A stretch of 64,000 nucleotides of DNA, from positions 37,306 through 101,305 of the forward strand of contig JAIXYN010000033.1 of the NCBI GenBank assembly GCA_027490195.1. Reading direction: 5' to 3'. Source of the DNA: Verrucomicrobiaceae bacterium. Lineage in GTDB: Bacteria > Verrucomicrobiota > Verrucomicrobiia > Verrucomicrobiales > Verrucomicrobiaceae. Under the pieces are notes generated by a model. The model was not told the origin of the DNA, ran no database searches, and worked only from the letters and a program-made list of their open reading frames with translations. The position numbers and the translations under genes are program-made. Position 1 is the first letter of the stretch. The number at the start of each line of letters is the position of its first letter. This document shows, piece by piece, positions 16,811-26,503 of this stretch.

Positions 16811-17030
16811 TCAGTGCCCAATGATGTCCTTGTCCTCGCGCTTGAAAAGTTCCCACACTGAGCGCCCGTTCTTGAACAAGACATGGATGGTCTAACAGTT
16901 CTTTCCATACTCACGTTGTTCCATCTCTTCACGAGGTTTGGCAGCATTTGTTGGCCATACCGCTTGGCAACTTCATTGGCTGTCTTCCCCAAGCTCAAGA
17001 ATTGGGACACGTCTTCAAGAACTGTGACCG
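16811..17030 (-). pseudogene. Decayed gene remnant
   Basis: On the minus strand, two coding-like pieces lie in different frames. The first (about 17030-16890) reads EDVSQFLSLGKTANEVAKRY and continues to LVKRWNNV. The second (about 16885-16811) reads HVLFKNGRSVWELFKRED, then KDIIGH and a stop. Joined by a frameshift, they would make one continuous C-terminal domain. No start is left. It lies in a 380-base stretch (16778-17157) that has no intact gene. Confidence 0.4.
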
Positions 17031-17157
17031 TCGCAAGGCACACGAAAATTAGAGCAGGACGCCTGCGGGTTTAAAAGACCAAAAAAGGGGAGGGGCCTTC
17101 AGGATGAGCAGCGGCTTCTTGATAAGCATTCCTTTCCAAGGCGTATGTTCATCTCCC

Positions 17158-17943
17158 ATGAAGCGCCTCACTTTCCTCGCCCTTGCCCTCGGCAGTCTTT
17201 TCGCCCCGCTGATCCACGCCGCCGATGAAGGGCGGGTTTACGAACTGCGCATCTACACCTGCAACGAAGGCAAACTCGACGCACTCCTCGCCCGCTTTCG
17301 CGACCACACCTGCAAGCTCTTTGAAAAGCACGGCATGAAAAACATCGGCTACTGGGTGCCGGTGGATGAAGAGAACGGCTCCAAGACCACGCTCATCTAC
17401 GTCCTCGAACACAAGAGCCGCGAAGCCGCCAAGGAAAGCTTCAAGGCCTTCGGCGCTGATCCCGAATGGCAGGCCGCACGCAAGGCCAGCGAAGAGGGCG
17501 GCAAGATCCTCGCCAAGGCACCCGAGTCGATCTTCATGACCCCCACGGACTATTCTCCGCCTCTGACAATTTCCAAAGGCAGCAAGCCCCGAGTGTTTGA
17601 AATGCGCACTTACACCACACCTGCCGGAAAGCTCGACGCTCTGAACGCCCGCTTCCGCGATCACACCGTGAAGCTCTTCACCAAGCACGGCATGACCAAC
17701 CTCGCCTACTGGACCCCGACGGACGCGGACAAAGGTGCCGGCACCAAGCTCATCTACATCCTCGCCCACGACAGCAACGAAGCCGGGCTCGCCTCCTTCA
17801 CTGCATTCCGTGCCGATCCAGTCTGGGTGAAAGCCAAAGCCGCCAGCGAGGAAGCCAACGGTGGTCCTCTGACCATCCAGCCCCAGGCCGAAGGCGTGAA
17901 GAGCATCTACATGAAGGCCACCGACTTCTCACCCATCCAGTAA
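17158..17943 (+). CDS. Exported protein with two NIPSNAP domains
   Basis: A 261-residue protein, start at ATG 17158 giving a signal peptide (MKRLTFLALALGSLFAPLIHAA). The body is an internal duplication of the NIPSNAP ferredoxin-like domain: VYELRIYTCNEGKLDALLAR...FEKHGM at about 25-60 and VFEMRTYTTPAGKLDALNAR...FTKHGM at about 145-180. Both halves keep the F/L-x-K-H-G-M motif and the (Y/W)WxP turn. Exported NIPSNAP duplications are frequent in Planctomycetes and Verrucomicrobia; their role is unknown. The next gene starts 4 bases after its stop and is likely co-transcribed. Confidence 0.93.
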   Translation: MKRLTFLALALGSLFAPLIHAADEGRVYELRIYTCNEGKLDALLARFRDHTCKLFEKHGMKNIGYWVPVDEENGSKTTLIYVLEHKSREAAKESFKAFGADPEWQAARKASEEGGKILAKAPESIFMTPTDYSPPLTISKGSKPRVFEMRTYTTPAGKLDALNARFRDHTVKLFTKHGMTNLAYWTPTDADKGAGTKLIYILAHDSNEAGLASFTAFRADPVWVKAKAASEEANGGPLTIQPQAEGVKSIYMKATDFSPIQ

Positions 17944-17947
17944 GCCC

Positions 17948-19285
17948 ATGCGCACGCTCTGCCTTTTCCTCCTCGCCACCTCCCTCCACGCCGCAACTCC
18001 CACCTTCGAGTGGGTCGCCGCAGGTGGCGGAGCCAAGAGCGACAAAACCCGTGCCGTGACCTTTGACCGCGAAGGCAACGTTTTCCTAGCGGGTGAAGCG
18101 ACCGATGACGGCACCTTTGGCGACCAAAAGCGCACCGGACTCGGCGGCATGGATTTCTTCCTCGCCAAAGTCTCCCCGGAAGGAAAGTTCCTCTGGGTCC
18201 GCAGTCTCGGCGGCAGCCAAGTGGACCGCGGCTATGGCGTGGCGACGGATTCAGCAGGCAATGCCTACGTCACCGGCCATTACCAAAGCACCGATGCCCA
18301 GGCAAACGGCCAGACGCTGCCGAATGCGGGTGATTATGACATCTTCATTGCCAAATACGACACAAGCGGAACGCTGGTTTGGATCAAAACGGCCGGCGGA
18401 AAAGGCTACGATTACGGCCACGGCATCGTGGTCGATTCCAAGGGCGACATCGTTGTCACGGGAGCCATAGCAGGCGAGGCAAAATTCGGCGCTGTCACTG
18501 TGAATGCGGGCAGCACCACACGGCCCATTTTCTGCGCCAAGTATGACTCAGATGGCAAACTGAAGTGGGTGAAGGCAACGGGTGGCAAATTCTCCGGCAG
18601 CGGGCATGGCCTCGGCGTCGATGCCAACGACTCCATCTATATAGGAGGCAGCGGTGGCGGGGCGGGAATGATCGATGGCGTGACCTTGGATGCCAAATCC
18701 CAGGCCGGAGTCGTGCTGAAACTCACATCCTCAGGCGAAGGCGTCTGGGCAGCCACCATGCCGGGTGTGCCCAGCGCAGGCTTCCATGAAATCACCGTCG
18801 ATGCCACGGGGCGCACCTGGTGTGCAGGCATGTTCAAAGGCTTGCTCAATGGCGGCCCAGTTCACACCACTGGCGACAAAGACAATGACGGCGTGCTCGC
18901 GCACTTCAGTCCCGAAGGCAAGCTCGTCTGGAGCCACGTCCTCCAAGGACCAGCCACCGACTACTGCCTCGGCGTCGCCACGGACAACACCGGGCGTTGC
19001 TTCGTGACCGGCGAGTTTTCCGACACCGCCACCTTCGCTGGGCAGAAGCTCAAAACCCAAGGCTCCACCGACATCTTCACTGCTGCTTTTGATACCAAAG
19101 GCGGCCTCGAGTGGCTCGTCCAAAGCGGCGGAATCAAGGGTGACAATGCCTACTGCATGGCCTGGCACCCCTCTGGCAGGTTAATTATTTCGGGGTCTTG
19201 TGTCGCACCTGCGACATTCGGCGGTCAGACCATGGTGTCCCCCGGCGGGGCCGAGGCTTACGGGGCAGTTCTTCGCCTAAAGTGA
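17948..19285 (+). CDS. Exported beta-propeller protein (SBBP-type repeats)
   Basis: A 445-residue protein with signal peptide (MRTLCLFLLATSLHA) followed by about seven repeats of 50-60 residues, each with the blade motif (G-N-x-(Y/F)-(V/L)-(T/A)-G) and a closing F-G turn, e.g. GNVFLAGEATDDGTFG, GNAYVTGHYQS, GDIVVTGAIAGEAKFG and GRCFVTGEFSDTATF. This fits a seven-bladed propeller of the SBBP (beta-propeller repeat) class. It acts outside the cytoplasm, probably in binding; no catalytic residues are seen. It is coupled to the upstream NIPSNAP gene. Confidence 0.9.
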   Translation: MRTLCLFLLATSLHAATPTFEWVAAGGGAKSDKTRAVTFDREGNVFLAGEATDDGTFGDQKRTGLGGMDFFLAKVSPEGKFLWVRSLGGSQVDRGYGVATDSAGNAYVTGHYQSTDAQANGQTLPNAGDYDIFIAKYDTSGTLVWIKTAGGKGYDYGHGIVVDSKGDIVVTGAIAGEAKFGAVTVNAGSTTRPIFCAKYDSDGKLKWVKATGGKFSGSGHGLGVDANDSIYIGGSGGGAGMIDGVTLDAKSQAGVVLKLTSSGEGVWAATMPGVPSAGFHEITVDATGRTWCAGMFKGLLNGGPVHTTGDKDNDGVLAHFSPEGKLVWSHVLQGPATDYCLGVATDNTGRCFVTGEFSDTATFAGQKLKTQGSTDIFTAAFDTKGGLEWLVQSGGIKGDNAYCMAWHPSGRLIISGSCVAPATFGGQTMVSPGGAEAYGAVLRLK

Positions 19286-19387
19286 CGTAATGGCGCCAAA
19301 ATAGCCCTTGGTGGCAGCTAAGGTCCTGTTTTTGAGCCCTTACCGGTTACAAATCCCCGCGTTGACAGGTACGGGGAACTCGACACC

Positions 19388-19951
19388 ATGCGCGCCCCTC
19401 CGACCGGGCCCCCCATCTGGTCGAGCGTGACCCAACAACCAACCGACCGATTGAATCCAACCACCCTCCTGTGCCTCGCTGCTATGTGCGTCTCCGCTGC
19501 TGCGGTAGAAGTTAAAAGCTCAACCACAATCCCAGCTGGCACTCCAGGCCAGGTCATTGCAGGCGTCAAGACAACCGCCTACACTCACGACGAAAGCGAC
19601 CACATCGAATACGGTGCCCGTACCGCTGCCGGTACTCTGCTCAAGCATGGTCAGATTCGCAGCGCTGCTGCAGACTGGTCCATCTACCCGGTGGGCACGG
19701 TGTTCCAAATTCAGGGAGACTCCTCGATCTACGTCGTCGATGACTACGGTTCCGCCCTTGTGGGCACAAAGACCATCGATCTCTACAAGCCAACGTTTGG
19801 CATGATGCACAACTGGGGTACGCGCCGCGTGACCATTCGCGTCCTCAAGTGGGGCTCGTTTATCCGCAGCCTCGCCATCTTGAAGCCACGGGCCTACAAA
19901 GCTTGGCACGTGCGCGAAATGGTCGCCCGTATCGAATCCCGTCCGGCTTAA
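19388..19951 (+). CDS. 3D-domain (MltA-like barrel) envelope protein
   Basis: A 187-residue protein from ATG 19388. After a short N-terminal hydrophobic stretch (LLCLAAMCVSAAAVEV) comes VKTTAYTHDESDHIEYGART, then DWSIYPVGTVFQI and VVDDYGSALVGTKTIDLY. These carry the three conserved aspartates (D..., DD, TIDLY) of the 3D domain, a double-psi beta-barrel related to MltA lytic transglycosylases. It probably binds or cleaves peptidoglycan. Its stop codon overlaps that of the convergent small gene (TTAA shared). Confidence 0.85.
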   Translation: MRAPPTGPPIWSSVTQQPTDRLNPTTLLCLAAMCVSAAAVEVKSSTTIPAGTPGQVIAGVKTTAYTHDESDHIEYGARTAAGTLLKHGQIRSAAADWSIYPVGTVFQIQGDSSIYVVDDYGSALVGTKTIDLYKPTFGMMHNWGTRRVTIRVLKWGSFIRSLAILKPRAYKAWHVREMVARIESRPA

Positions 19952-20133
19952 GCCAGCACGCTTTCCGGCACACGGGCGACAATGCGACCCTCGGGATCAC
20001 GCACGACGATTTTGCCGTGGATGATCTCGGGGGGATTACTGATGCCCTTTACGTAGTCTGCGGCCAGATCCTTGCTGCAACCAAGTGACTGGCGGATGCG
20101 GACGGCGAGTGTTTCAGGGTCAATGTCAATCAT
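19948..20133 (-). CDS. Small conserved-looking protein, unknown
   Basis: A 61-residue cytoplasmic protein from ATG 20133. A helical first half (ETLAVRIRQSLGCSKDLAADYVKG) precedes a beta hairpin (GKIVVRDPEGRIVARV). Codon use matches the host. No family recognised. Stop codons of this gene and the convergent 3D gene overlap over four bases. Confidence 0.6.
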   Translation of the reverse strand: MIDIDPETLAVRIRQSLGCSKDLAADYVKGISNPPEIIHGKIVVRDPEGRIVARVPESVLA

Positions 20134-20258
20134 GGTTATTCGACTTTAAGCCACCTTGGCGGCAAAGTCGTGGCAAGAATCATCGTGTCAGCGGAAAAGA
20201 GTGCGCATGTTTTTCGCTCGCCACTGTGGGGCATGCTTTCCTATGATCGGCCGAATTC

Positions 20259-21830
20259 ATGGAAACACCGCTCTCGCCCCTCGACTTCGCCCGCCGCGCC
20301 CGCCGACTTTATGCTGATCGCGAGGCCGTGGTCGATGGGGAACGCCGCTTCACCTACCGCGAGTTCTTTGAGCGCTGTGACCGCTGGTCAGCGGCGCTGC
20401 AGCAGCTAGGGGTAAAGCCTGGAGAGCGCGTGGCCACCATCGCGCCCAACACGCACTCTCATTTGGAGGCATTTTACGCCATCCCACAGATTGGGGCGGT
20501 CATTGTCCCGATCAATTTCCGGCTTACTGCCACTGACTTCGCCTACATTCTCAATCACAGTGGTGCCCGAGTCGTTTGTGTGCATGCCGATTACCTCGAC
20601 GCGGTGGATTCCATCCGCGATCAGGTGCCGGGGGTGGAGCATTTCGTTGCACTCACGGGCAGCAAGCCCGGCTGGACCGATTACGAGGCCACGTTGGCAG
20701 CCTCATTGCCCGATTTCACACCTGCCGAGGTCTCCGAGACCGAGATGATCGCGCTTAATTATACCAGCGGCACCACGGCGAACCCGAAAGGCGTCATGGT
20801 CTCGCACCGCAACACGGCCTTCAACATCATGGGCCACCTCATGCACACCCATCTCACCAGCGCGGACCGCTATTTGTGGGTGCTACCGATGTTTCATGCG
20901 AATGGCTGGACCTTCGTCTGGACCATCACCGCTGTGGGAGGCCGCCATGTCTGCCTGCCGAAGGCGGACCCGCGGCTCATCTTTGAAGCGATCACACGGG
21001 AAGGGGTCACGTTGCTGTGTGCTGCGCCCACCGTGCTCATCGGCATGGCCAATGCGCCGGAGGAACTCCGCCGGAATGCGCCGCGCGGTGTTCGAGTCAT
21101 CACCGCAGGTGCGCCGCCCGCTGCGGCTACCATCGAGCGCATGGAAGGCGAGCTCGGCTGGGACATCACGCATGTGTATGGCCTCACTGAAGTTTCACCC
21201 ATCGTCACCATCAGTGAATCGCGCCCCGAGCATGCGCAGCTCACGCTGCAGGCTCGTGCCGTCATCAAGGCCCGGCAGGGAGTGGAATACCTCGCGAATG
21301 CCGAGGTCCGCGTGGTCGATGACGATGGTCAGGAGGTCGCCAAGGACGGTGCCGCCATGGGCGAGATCATCATTCGCGGCAATGCCGTGATGAAGGGTTA
21401 TTACAACGACCCCGCCGCGACCGCCAAGGCCATTCGCAACGGCTGGTTTTACAGCGGTGATGCCGCAGTGGTGCATCCCGATGGGTACATCGAAATCCGC
21501 GACCGCTGGAAGGACATCATCATCAGCGGTGGCGAAAACATCTCTTCGGTCGAGGTCGAGGGCGTGCTCCTGCGTCATCCTGCGGTGCAGGAGTCTGCTG
21601 TTGTGGGGCTGCCGCATGAAAAATGGGGTGAAACACCGCAGGCATTCATCGTCCTCAAACCCGGTGCCACCAGCACGCCCGAGGAGCTGCGTCTGTTTTG
21701 TCGCGAGCATTTGGCGCACTTCAAAGTGCCGCATGGTTTTGAGTTTATTGCTGAGCTGCCGAAGACCGCGACGGGGAAAATTCAGAAGTATGTGCTGCGG
21801 GGAGGGCGGGCGAACATCGCTGCGCAGTAG
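20259..21830 (+). CDS. Acyl-CoA synthetase (AMP-binding enzyme)
   Basis: A 523-residue ANL-superfamily ligase that activates a carboxylic acid with ATP and joins it to CoA. The phosphate-loop motif NYTSGTTANPKG is at about 167-178, the A5 motif VYGLTEVSP at about 308, YSGDAAV and DRWKDIIISGGENIS near 410-430, and the catalytic lysine motif KTATGKIQKY near the end. It is of the fatty-acyl/medium-chain type (FadD-like) by overall pattern; the acid is not determined. It is a single gene with promoter space upstream and ends in a hairpin-rich convergent region. Confidence 0.93.
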   Translation: METPLSPLDFARRARRLYADREAVVDGERRFTYREFFERCDRWSAALQQLGVKPGERVATIAPNTHSHLEAFYAIPQIGAVIVPINFRLTATDFAYILNHSGARVVCVHADYLDAVDSIRDQVPGVEHFVALTGSKPGWTDYEATLAASLPDFTPAEVSETEMIALNYTSGTTANPKGVMVSHRNTAFNIMGHLMHTHLTSADRYLWVLPMFHANGWTFVWTITAVGGRHVCLPKADPRLIFEAITREGVTLLCAAPTVLIGMANAPEELRRNAPRGVRVITAGAPPAAATIERMEGELGWDITHVYGLTEVSPIVTISESRPEHAQLTLQARAVIKARQGVEYLANAEVRVVDDDGQEVAKDGAAMGEIIIRGNAVMKGYYNDPAATAKAIRNGWFYSGDAAVVHPDGYIEIRDRWKDIIISGGENISSVEVEGVLLRHPAVQESAVVGLPHEKWGETPQAFIVLKPGATSTPEELRLFCREHLAHFKVPHGFEFIAELPKTATGKIQKYVLRGGRANIAAQ

Positions 21831-21873
21831 TTGCACGCATGGAGGATAGGCCTCCGGCTTGTGCGCGGATCGA

Positions 21874-21912
21874 GGCGTCTTGCCTTTGATTCAGAAACTA
21901 AGGCGAGACGCC
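21874..21912. terminator. Large imperfect hairpin between convergent genes
   Basis: GGCGTCTTGCCTT (21874-21886) pairs with AAGGCGAGACGCC (21900-21912), with 12 of 13 positions complementary. Further GAGG...CCTC complementarity extends outward over 21841-21947. It lies between the ends of the acyl-CoA synthetase and ThuA-like genes. It may terminate both, or be a dispersed palindromic repeat. Confidence 0.6.
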
Positions 21913-21945
21913 CCAGGCCGTAGTCAGGCCAGAGGCCCGACCTCC

Positions 21946-22734
21946 TCACTGTCCTGCGAGCTTGCCGTCTTCCACATGCACGGTGCCACCGCGTACTCCG
22001 ATCTTCTCGCGCGCCTGCTCCACTGGCACATGGCGTGGGGTGTTGGCCGCAGCTCCTTGCGGGCGTGCCCAGCGGATGCCATTGGCGATGACACGCTGCA
22101 CGTCCGGCAGGTGGTAGATGGGATAGACTTCGTGGCCGGGGCTGAAGTAGAAGATGCGGCCGCTGCCGCGTGTCCACGTGGCCCCGCTGCGCATCACTTC
22201 GCCGCCTTGGAACCAGGAGACGAAGATCAGCTCGTCCGGTGTGGGGATGCCGAAGGGCTCGCCGTACATTTCTGATTGCTCGATCTCGATGCAGTCGCCG
22301 ATGCCTGCGGCGATGGGGTGGCCGGGATTGATTTTCCACACGCGTTCGCGCTCGCCCGCTTCGCGCCAGCAAAGGGCGCAGCTAGTGCCCATGAGTCGCT
22401 TGAAGACCTTGGAGAAATGGCCGGAATGCAGAACGATCAGCCCCATTCCGGAGAGCACCCGCTCCTGTATGCGGGTGACGAGTTCATCGCTCACCTGATC
22501 ATGCGCCGCATGGCCCCACCACAGCAGGACATCGGTTTGATCCAGCACCAATGGGGGCAGACCCTGATCTGGTTCATCCAGCGTGGCGGTGTGCACGTTG
22601 AAGTCGCCATGCTTTGACAGCGCCTCCGCCAGCGCCCCGTGAATGCCATTGGGATAAATGGCTGCCACGGTGGGATTTTGCCGTTCATGGACAAATTCGT
22701 TCCAGATGGTGACGCGGATGAGGGGATTGTGCAT
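21946..22734 (-). CDS. ThuA-like (trehalose utilisation family) protein
   Basis: A 262-residue cytoplasmic protein with the glutamine-amidotransferase-like fold of the ThuA family. The pattern [48 protein letters not shown] and [10 protein letters not shown] follows the family. ThuA proteins act in disaccharide metabolism (3-keto-trehalose pathway). In PVC bacteria many copies exist and their substrates are unknown. No signal peptide is seen. It is transcribed away from the exonuclease gene upstream after a 96-base gap. Confidence 0.9.
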   Translation of the reverse strand: MHNPLIRVTIWNEFVHERQNPTVAAIYPNGIHGALAEALSKHGDFNVHTATLDEPDQGLPPLVLDQTDVLLWWGHAAHDQVSDELVTRIQERVLSGMGLIVLHSGHFSKVFKRLMGTSCALCWREAGERERVWKINPGHPIAAGIGDCIEIEQSEMYGEPFGIPTPDELIFVSWFQGGEVMRSGATWTRGSGRIFYFSPGHEVYPIYHLPDVQRVIANGIRWARPQGAAANTPRHVPVEQAREKIGVRGGTVHVEDGKLAGQ

Positions 22735-22830
22735 GGATGATAAAAACGCCGATTGAGAGAGATTTAAACTCCCATTTTCAACCGGGCTGGATCAGACCCT
22801 GCTGGGGTGTATCACTGCTTCAAGGCTGCC

Positions 22831-23349
22831 TCAAAGCTTGATTTTTAGGCCCATCTCATTTTTCATGGTCAGCAGCGCTTCCGCATTTCCCTTCGCATCA
22901 TCCACGGGGTGGTGCGTGTGTTTGGTACGGCGCAGGTGCTTGAAATTGGGGGACATGTCTTTGACCATCCCTTTGTAAAGGCTGCCGAGATTGGTGGAGG
23001 AGAAGCCGAACGGGTTCTTGCCGGTGAAGTGGTGGAAGTACCAGTTGATGAACTGCCAGTCGAACCCGTTGTTGTCCGCGATAAACATCGGCCGGTCCTT
23101 CGAAATGGAGGCCAGCCATTCGGCGAAGGAACGCATGACGCCCTCGGGTTCTGGAAAGGCCAGGGTTTGCTCGCGGGTGAACCCGCTGACCGCCAGTGCC
23201 TCCGGAATGAACTTCTCCGAGATCGGCCGCAACTGCCCGTAAAACGTGCGCTCCAGCCCCGCCTCGACCACCACCGCTCCAAAACAGATCATCGAATAAT
23301 CGCCTGGAATCGGACCATCCGATTCAATATCTACCATGATGTAACTCAT
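22831..23349 (-). CDS. 3'-5' exonuclease, DnaQ/RNase T (DEDDh) superfamily
   Basis: A 172-residue single-domain nuclease. ExoI is at residues 5-12 (MVDIESDG, supplying Asp and Glu), ExoII near 90 (FIADNNGFDWQFINWYF, Asp), and ExoIII near 145 (HHPVDDAKGNAEAL, His and Asp). Together these give the DEDDh set for two-metal exonucleolysis. It is a stand-alone proofreading-like or RNA-processing exonuclease; its substrate is unknown. Confidence 0.9.
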   Translation of the reverse strand: MSYIMVDIESDGPIPGDYSMICFGAVVVEAGLERTFYGQLRPISEKFIPEALAVSGFTREQTLAFPEPEGVMRSFAEWLASISKDRPMFIADNNGFDWQFINWYFHHFTGKNPFGFSSTNLGSLYKGMVKDMSPNFKHLRRTKHTHHPVDDAKGNAEALLTMKNEMGLKIKL

Positions 23350-23486
23350 CGTGGGATGATGGAATGGAGAGCGAGTGTTGGCAAATGGTGAAGTGAGGTG
23401 AGGCGGGACAAAGCGCAGGGAGTGAACACGCTTCTCGCGCCCGTGCCGGGGCGCATCCTTTTTGAAAGCGGTGAGGCTGTTACTGT

Positions 23487-23524
23487 CCGGTGGTTCCCGG
23501 TCGCTGCGCTCCCTTCACCACCGG
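23487..23524. repeat. Perfect 8-bp inverted repeat in an intergenic gap
   Basis: CCGGTGGT (23487-23494) and ACCACCGG (23517-23524) with a 22-base interior, inside the otherwise featureless 23350-23611 stretch. It resembles dispersed palindromic units (REP-like) seen elsewhere in the window. Confidence 0.5.
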
Positions 23525-23611
23525 CTAATTTCTTGCGAGCCTCCGGCCCGCGTGATTCAGAAAGTCACCTTGTTTGATGACACCGAGTAAGTATTTGGGT
23601 AAATAAGACCG

Positions 23612-24010
23612 ATGGATGAATGGCGCTTCTACTGCGAAAAAACTGATCCGATTCCGCTGCCCCCCAAATATACTTTTCCGCAGGCATTCAACTACCTAAA
23701 CGAAAAAGGAAATTCGTTTTATATTCTTGAGGCACCAAATGGAGACTATATTCAATGTGGAGGCGGAAGGGAACGATGCACTGTCGAAATCAGGCGATAC
23801 GAGGATCAAACTCGGAAGACATACAAACATTCTGTCGTGGGATTAGCCCCAACAGTGTCGGAAACCACTTCAATAGAAATGACTCAAGGCGCAGTGATTG
23901 TGCGGACCTCGGAAGTCTTGAGCCGCTGGCAGGCAATACAACTGTTTGACAGCTTTTTTCACAATAGGGAATTGCCCAGTTGGGCACAACTGAGACAGGT
24001 CGATTTGTAA
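23612..24010 (+). CDS. AT-richer orphan protein, unknown
   Basis: A 132-residue protein from ATG 23612, predicted mixed alpha/beta, with NEKGNSFYILEAPNGDYIQCGGG and a C-terminal WQAIQLFDSFF helix. Composition is less GC-rich than its neighbours. The fold pattern is reminiscent of small immunity proteins, but no family was recognised and no toxin gene is next to it. Convergent with the fumarase gene. Confidence 0.6.
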   Translation: MDEWRFYCEKTDPIPLPPKYTFPQAFNYLNEKGNSFYILEAPNGDYIQCGGGRERCTVEIRRYEDQTRKTYKHSVVGLAPTVSETTSIEMTQGAVIVRTSEVLSRWQAIQLFDSFFHNRELPSWAQLRQVDL

Positions 24011-24049
24011 GCAGGTTGTTATTGATTCAGTTCGCAGTACTATTTGGCC

Positions 24050-25690
24050 TCAATGCTTCACCGAGCAGCCCGGGCCGACGGTCTGGAAGAAGTCGTTTCC
24101 TTTGTCATCGACGAGGATGAAGGCAGGGAAGTCTTCGACTTCGATCTTCCAGATGGCTTCCATGCCGAGTTCGGCGAACTCGACGACTTCGACTTTCTTG
24201 ATGTTTTCCTTGGCGAGGATGGCGGCGGGGCCGCCGATGCTGCCGAGGTAGAAGCCGCCGTGCTTTTTGCAGGCGTCGGTGACCTGCTGTCCACGGTTGC
24301 CTTTGGCGATCATGATCATGCTGCCGCCGTGGCTTTGGAAGAGATCGACGTAGCTGTCCATGCGGCCGGCGGTGGTGGGGCCGAAGCTGCCGCTGGGCAT
24401 GCCGGCGGGTGTTTTGGCCGGGCCGGCGTAGTAAACGGGGTGATTCTTGAAGTAGTCGGGCAGGGGCTTGCCGGAATCGATCAGCTCCTTGAGCTTCGCA
24501 TGGGCGATGTCGCGCGCGACGATGATGGGGCCGTTGATGAGGAGGCGGGTGGTGGTGGGATACTTGCTGAGCTCGGCACGGATCTCGGCCATCGGGCGGT
24601 TGGTGTCGATGCGCACGGCGTTGGTGTCTTTGCGGTGGCGCAGTTCTTCGGGGATGTAGGGCAGGGGATTGGTTTCAAGCTTCTCGATGAAGATACCATC
24701 CTTGGTGATCTTGCCTTTGGCCTGACGGTCGGCGGAGCAGGAGACGCCGATGCCGATGGGCAGGGAGGCGCCGTGGCGTGGGAGGCGGATGATGCGCACA
24801 TCTAGCGCGAAGTATTTGCCGCCGAACTGCGCGCCGATGCCGCACTCGCGCGCGGCTTGCAGCATCTGGGCTTCGAGTTCGACATCGCGGAAGGCGCGGC
24901 CGTGTTCGTTGCCGGTGGTGGGGAGGTTGTCGTAGTACTTGGTGGAGGCCAGTTTGACGTGCTTCATCGTCGATTCAGCGGAGGTGCCGCCGATGACGAA
25001 GGTCAGGTGGTAGGGCGGGCAGGCGGCGGTGCCGAGGGAGACCATCTTGTCGCTGAGGAACTTGACGATGCTCTTCGGATTGAGCACGGCGCGGGTTTCC
25101 TGATAGAGGTAGGCTTTGTTGGCCGAGCCACCGCCTTTGGCAATGAAGAGGAATTTGTACGCATCGCCATCGGTGGCGTAGAGATCGAGCTGCGCGGGGA
25201 GATTGGTGCCGGTGTTCTTTTCGTCGAACATGTTCAGCGCGGCGTTCTGGGAGTAGCGCAGGTTGTTCTCGGTGTAGGCGAGATAGACGCCCTTGGAGAG
25301 AGAGGCTTCATCGCCACCGCCGGTCCAGACCTGCTGGCCTTTTTTGCCCATGATGATGGCGGTGCCGGTGTCCTGGCAGAAGGGCAGCAGCCCGGCGGAG
25401 GCCACGTCGGCATTTTTCAGCATGGTCAGCGCGACCATGCGGTCGTTTTCACTCGCCTCGGGATCGTCGAGGATGGCAGCCACCTGCTTGAGGTGCTTCG
25501 GGCGAAGGAAGAAATTGATGTCATGAAAGGCCTGGTTGGCCAGCAGGGTGAGCGCCTCGGGATTCACGACGAGGACTTCCTTCTCGCCAAATTTCTGCAC
25601 GGAGACGTGTTCCTTGGTCAGCAGACGGTATTCGGTGTCATCGGTGCCGAGTTCGAGGAGTTCCTGGTAGTGAAAGGGGGGCGTGGGCAT
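24050..25690 (-). CDS. fumA: Fumarate hydratase, class I (iron-sulfur, FumA/B type)
   Basis: A 546-residue one-chain class I fumarase interconverting fumarate and L-malate in the citric acid cycle. Start chosen at ATG 25690 ([14 protein letters not shown]). The three [4Fe-4S] cysteine contexts are visible: [11 protein letters not shown] near 115, [11 protein letters not shown] near 225 and GVSCSADRQ near 320. The C-terminal beta domain has the [16 protein letters not shown] and [24 protein letters not shown] patterns of FumA. The cluster makes it oxygen-sensitive, unlike class II FumC. Confidence 0.95.
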   Translation of the reverse strand: MPTPPFHYQELLELGTDDTEYRLLTKEHVSVQKFGEKEVLVVNPEALTLLANQAFHDINFFLRPKHLKQVAAILDDPEASENDRMVALTMLKNADVASAGLLPFCQDTGTAIIMGKKGQQVWTGGGDEASLSKGVYLAYTENNLRYSQNAALNMFDEKNTGTNLPAQLDLYATDGDAYKFLFIAKGGGSANKAYLYQETRAVLNPKSIVKFLSDKMVSLGTAACPPYHLTFVIGGTSAESTMKHVKLASTKYYDNLPTTGNEHGRAFRDVELEAQMLQAARECGIGAQFGGKYFALDVRIIRLPRHGASLPIGIGVSCSADRQAKGKITKDGIFIEKLETNPLPYIPEELRHRKDTNAVRIDTNRPMAEIRAELSKYPTTTRLLINGPIIVARDIAHAKLKELIDSGKPLPDYFKNHPVYYAGPAKTPAGMPSGSFGPTTAGRMDSYVDLFQSHGGSMIMIAKGNRGQQVTDACKKHGGFYLGSIGGPAAILAKENIKKVEVVEFAELGMEAIWKIEVEDFPAFILVDDKGNDFFQTVGPGCSVKH

Positions 25691-25787
25691 GGGGAGGGGA
25701 ATTTGAAAGGGATACGAGTTCGGGCAACGAGGGAAAGGAGCATTTTGCACGTTGTCAGGCGGTGCTGGCGGGGATAATCATGGTGCC

Positions 25788-26015
25788 ATGATTTTGGAAA
25801 CGATGCCCGTTGTCCAGCAGCTCAGTTCCCGGGACAAGCGGCTGCTGGCCGAGGAGCTTTGGAACGCCGCCGATGCCGAGGAGGCTGAGGTGATGGACGA
25901 GGCTGCGGTGTTGCAACTGCTGGATCGGCGTCTCGCTGACCATGATGCCAGTCCTGAGTCCCTTGCCGCGTGGGAAGAGGTGAAGTCACGCGTCTTCCCG
26001 GGGCGTGAAAAGTGA
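25788..26015 (+). CDS. Addiction-module antitoxin-like protein, no toxin partner
   Basis: A 75-residue protein from ATG 25788. The pattern VVQQLSSRDKRLLAEELWNA followed by acidic residues and LLDRRLADHDASPESLAAWEEVKSRV matches the small addiction-module component family (E-L-W, then W-E-E-V-K near the end). Normally a RelE/ParE toxin gene follows; here the next gene is moaE on the other strand, so the antitoxin is orphaned. Confidence 0.75.
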   Translation: MILETMPVVQQLSSRDKRLLAEELWNAADAEEAEVMDEAAVLQLLDRRLADHDASPESLAAWEEVKSRVFPGREK

Positions 26016-26032
26016 GGTGAATAGCAGGGCGT

Positions 26033-26416
26033 TTACTCCACAAACACCGGGCGCTTCCAGATGGGCACGCTGGTTTTGATCTCCTTCAAATACCAATGGC
26101 ACAGCTCAAAGGACTCCGCGCTGTGCTTGGTACGCACGCGGATGACGATGCTCGGCTGCTCTGCGGCCACGAAGCCGAGGCGATGCTGGATGAAAACGCG
26201 GTGCGGTCCGTGCTCGCGCTGGCCGCGTTCCACCATTTCCTGCAGCGTTTTTTTTGCCATGGGCAGGTAGGCGCTGTAGTCGATGCCGGAGATCGTCCTG
26301 TCGTCTTCCATGCCGCGTACGACGCCGAGAAACTGCGCCTCAGCGCCTTCACCGGATTTGAACACGGTTTGGGCGATTTGGATGGGATCTTCACTGAGGA
26401 TGACGACGGGCGGCAT
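26033..26416 (-). CDS. moaE: Molybdopterin synthase catalytic subunit
   Basis: A 127-residue MoaE that, with the thiocarboxylated MoaD subunit, inserts dithiolene sulfurs into precursor Z. Typical features: GAEAQFLGVVRG near residue 25-36, the dimer loop YSAYLPMAKKTL, the conserved HRLG, and the terminal catalytic lysine segment LKEIKTSVPIWKRPVF. No moaD or other moa genes lie beside it. Confidence 0.92.
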   Translation of the reverse strand: MPPVVILSEDPIQIAQTVFKSGEGAEAQFLGVVRGMEDDRTISGIDYSAYLPMAKKTLQEMVERGQREHGPHRVFIQHRLGFVAAEQPSIVIRVRTKHSAESFELCHWYLKEIKTSVPIWKRPVFVE

Positions 26417-26503
26417 GGGCGAAGGATAAACAGCGGTATGGCTGATTGCTCATAAAACTTGTCCGCTGGTGCGGGTTTCTGATAGCGTTTCAATTCTCCC
26501 TCC

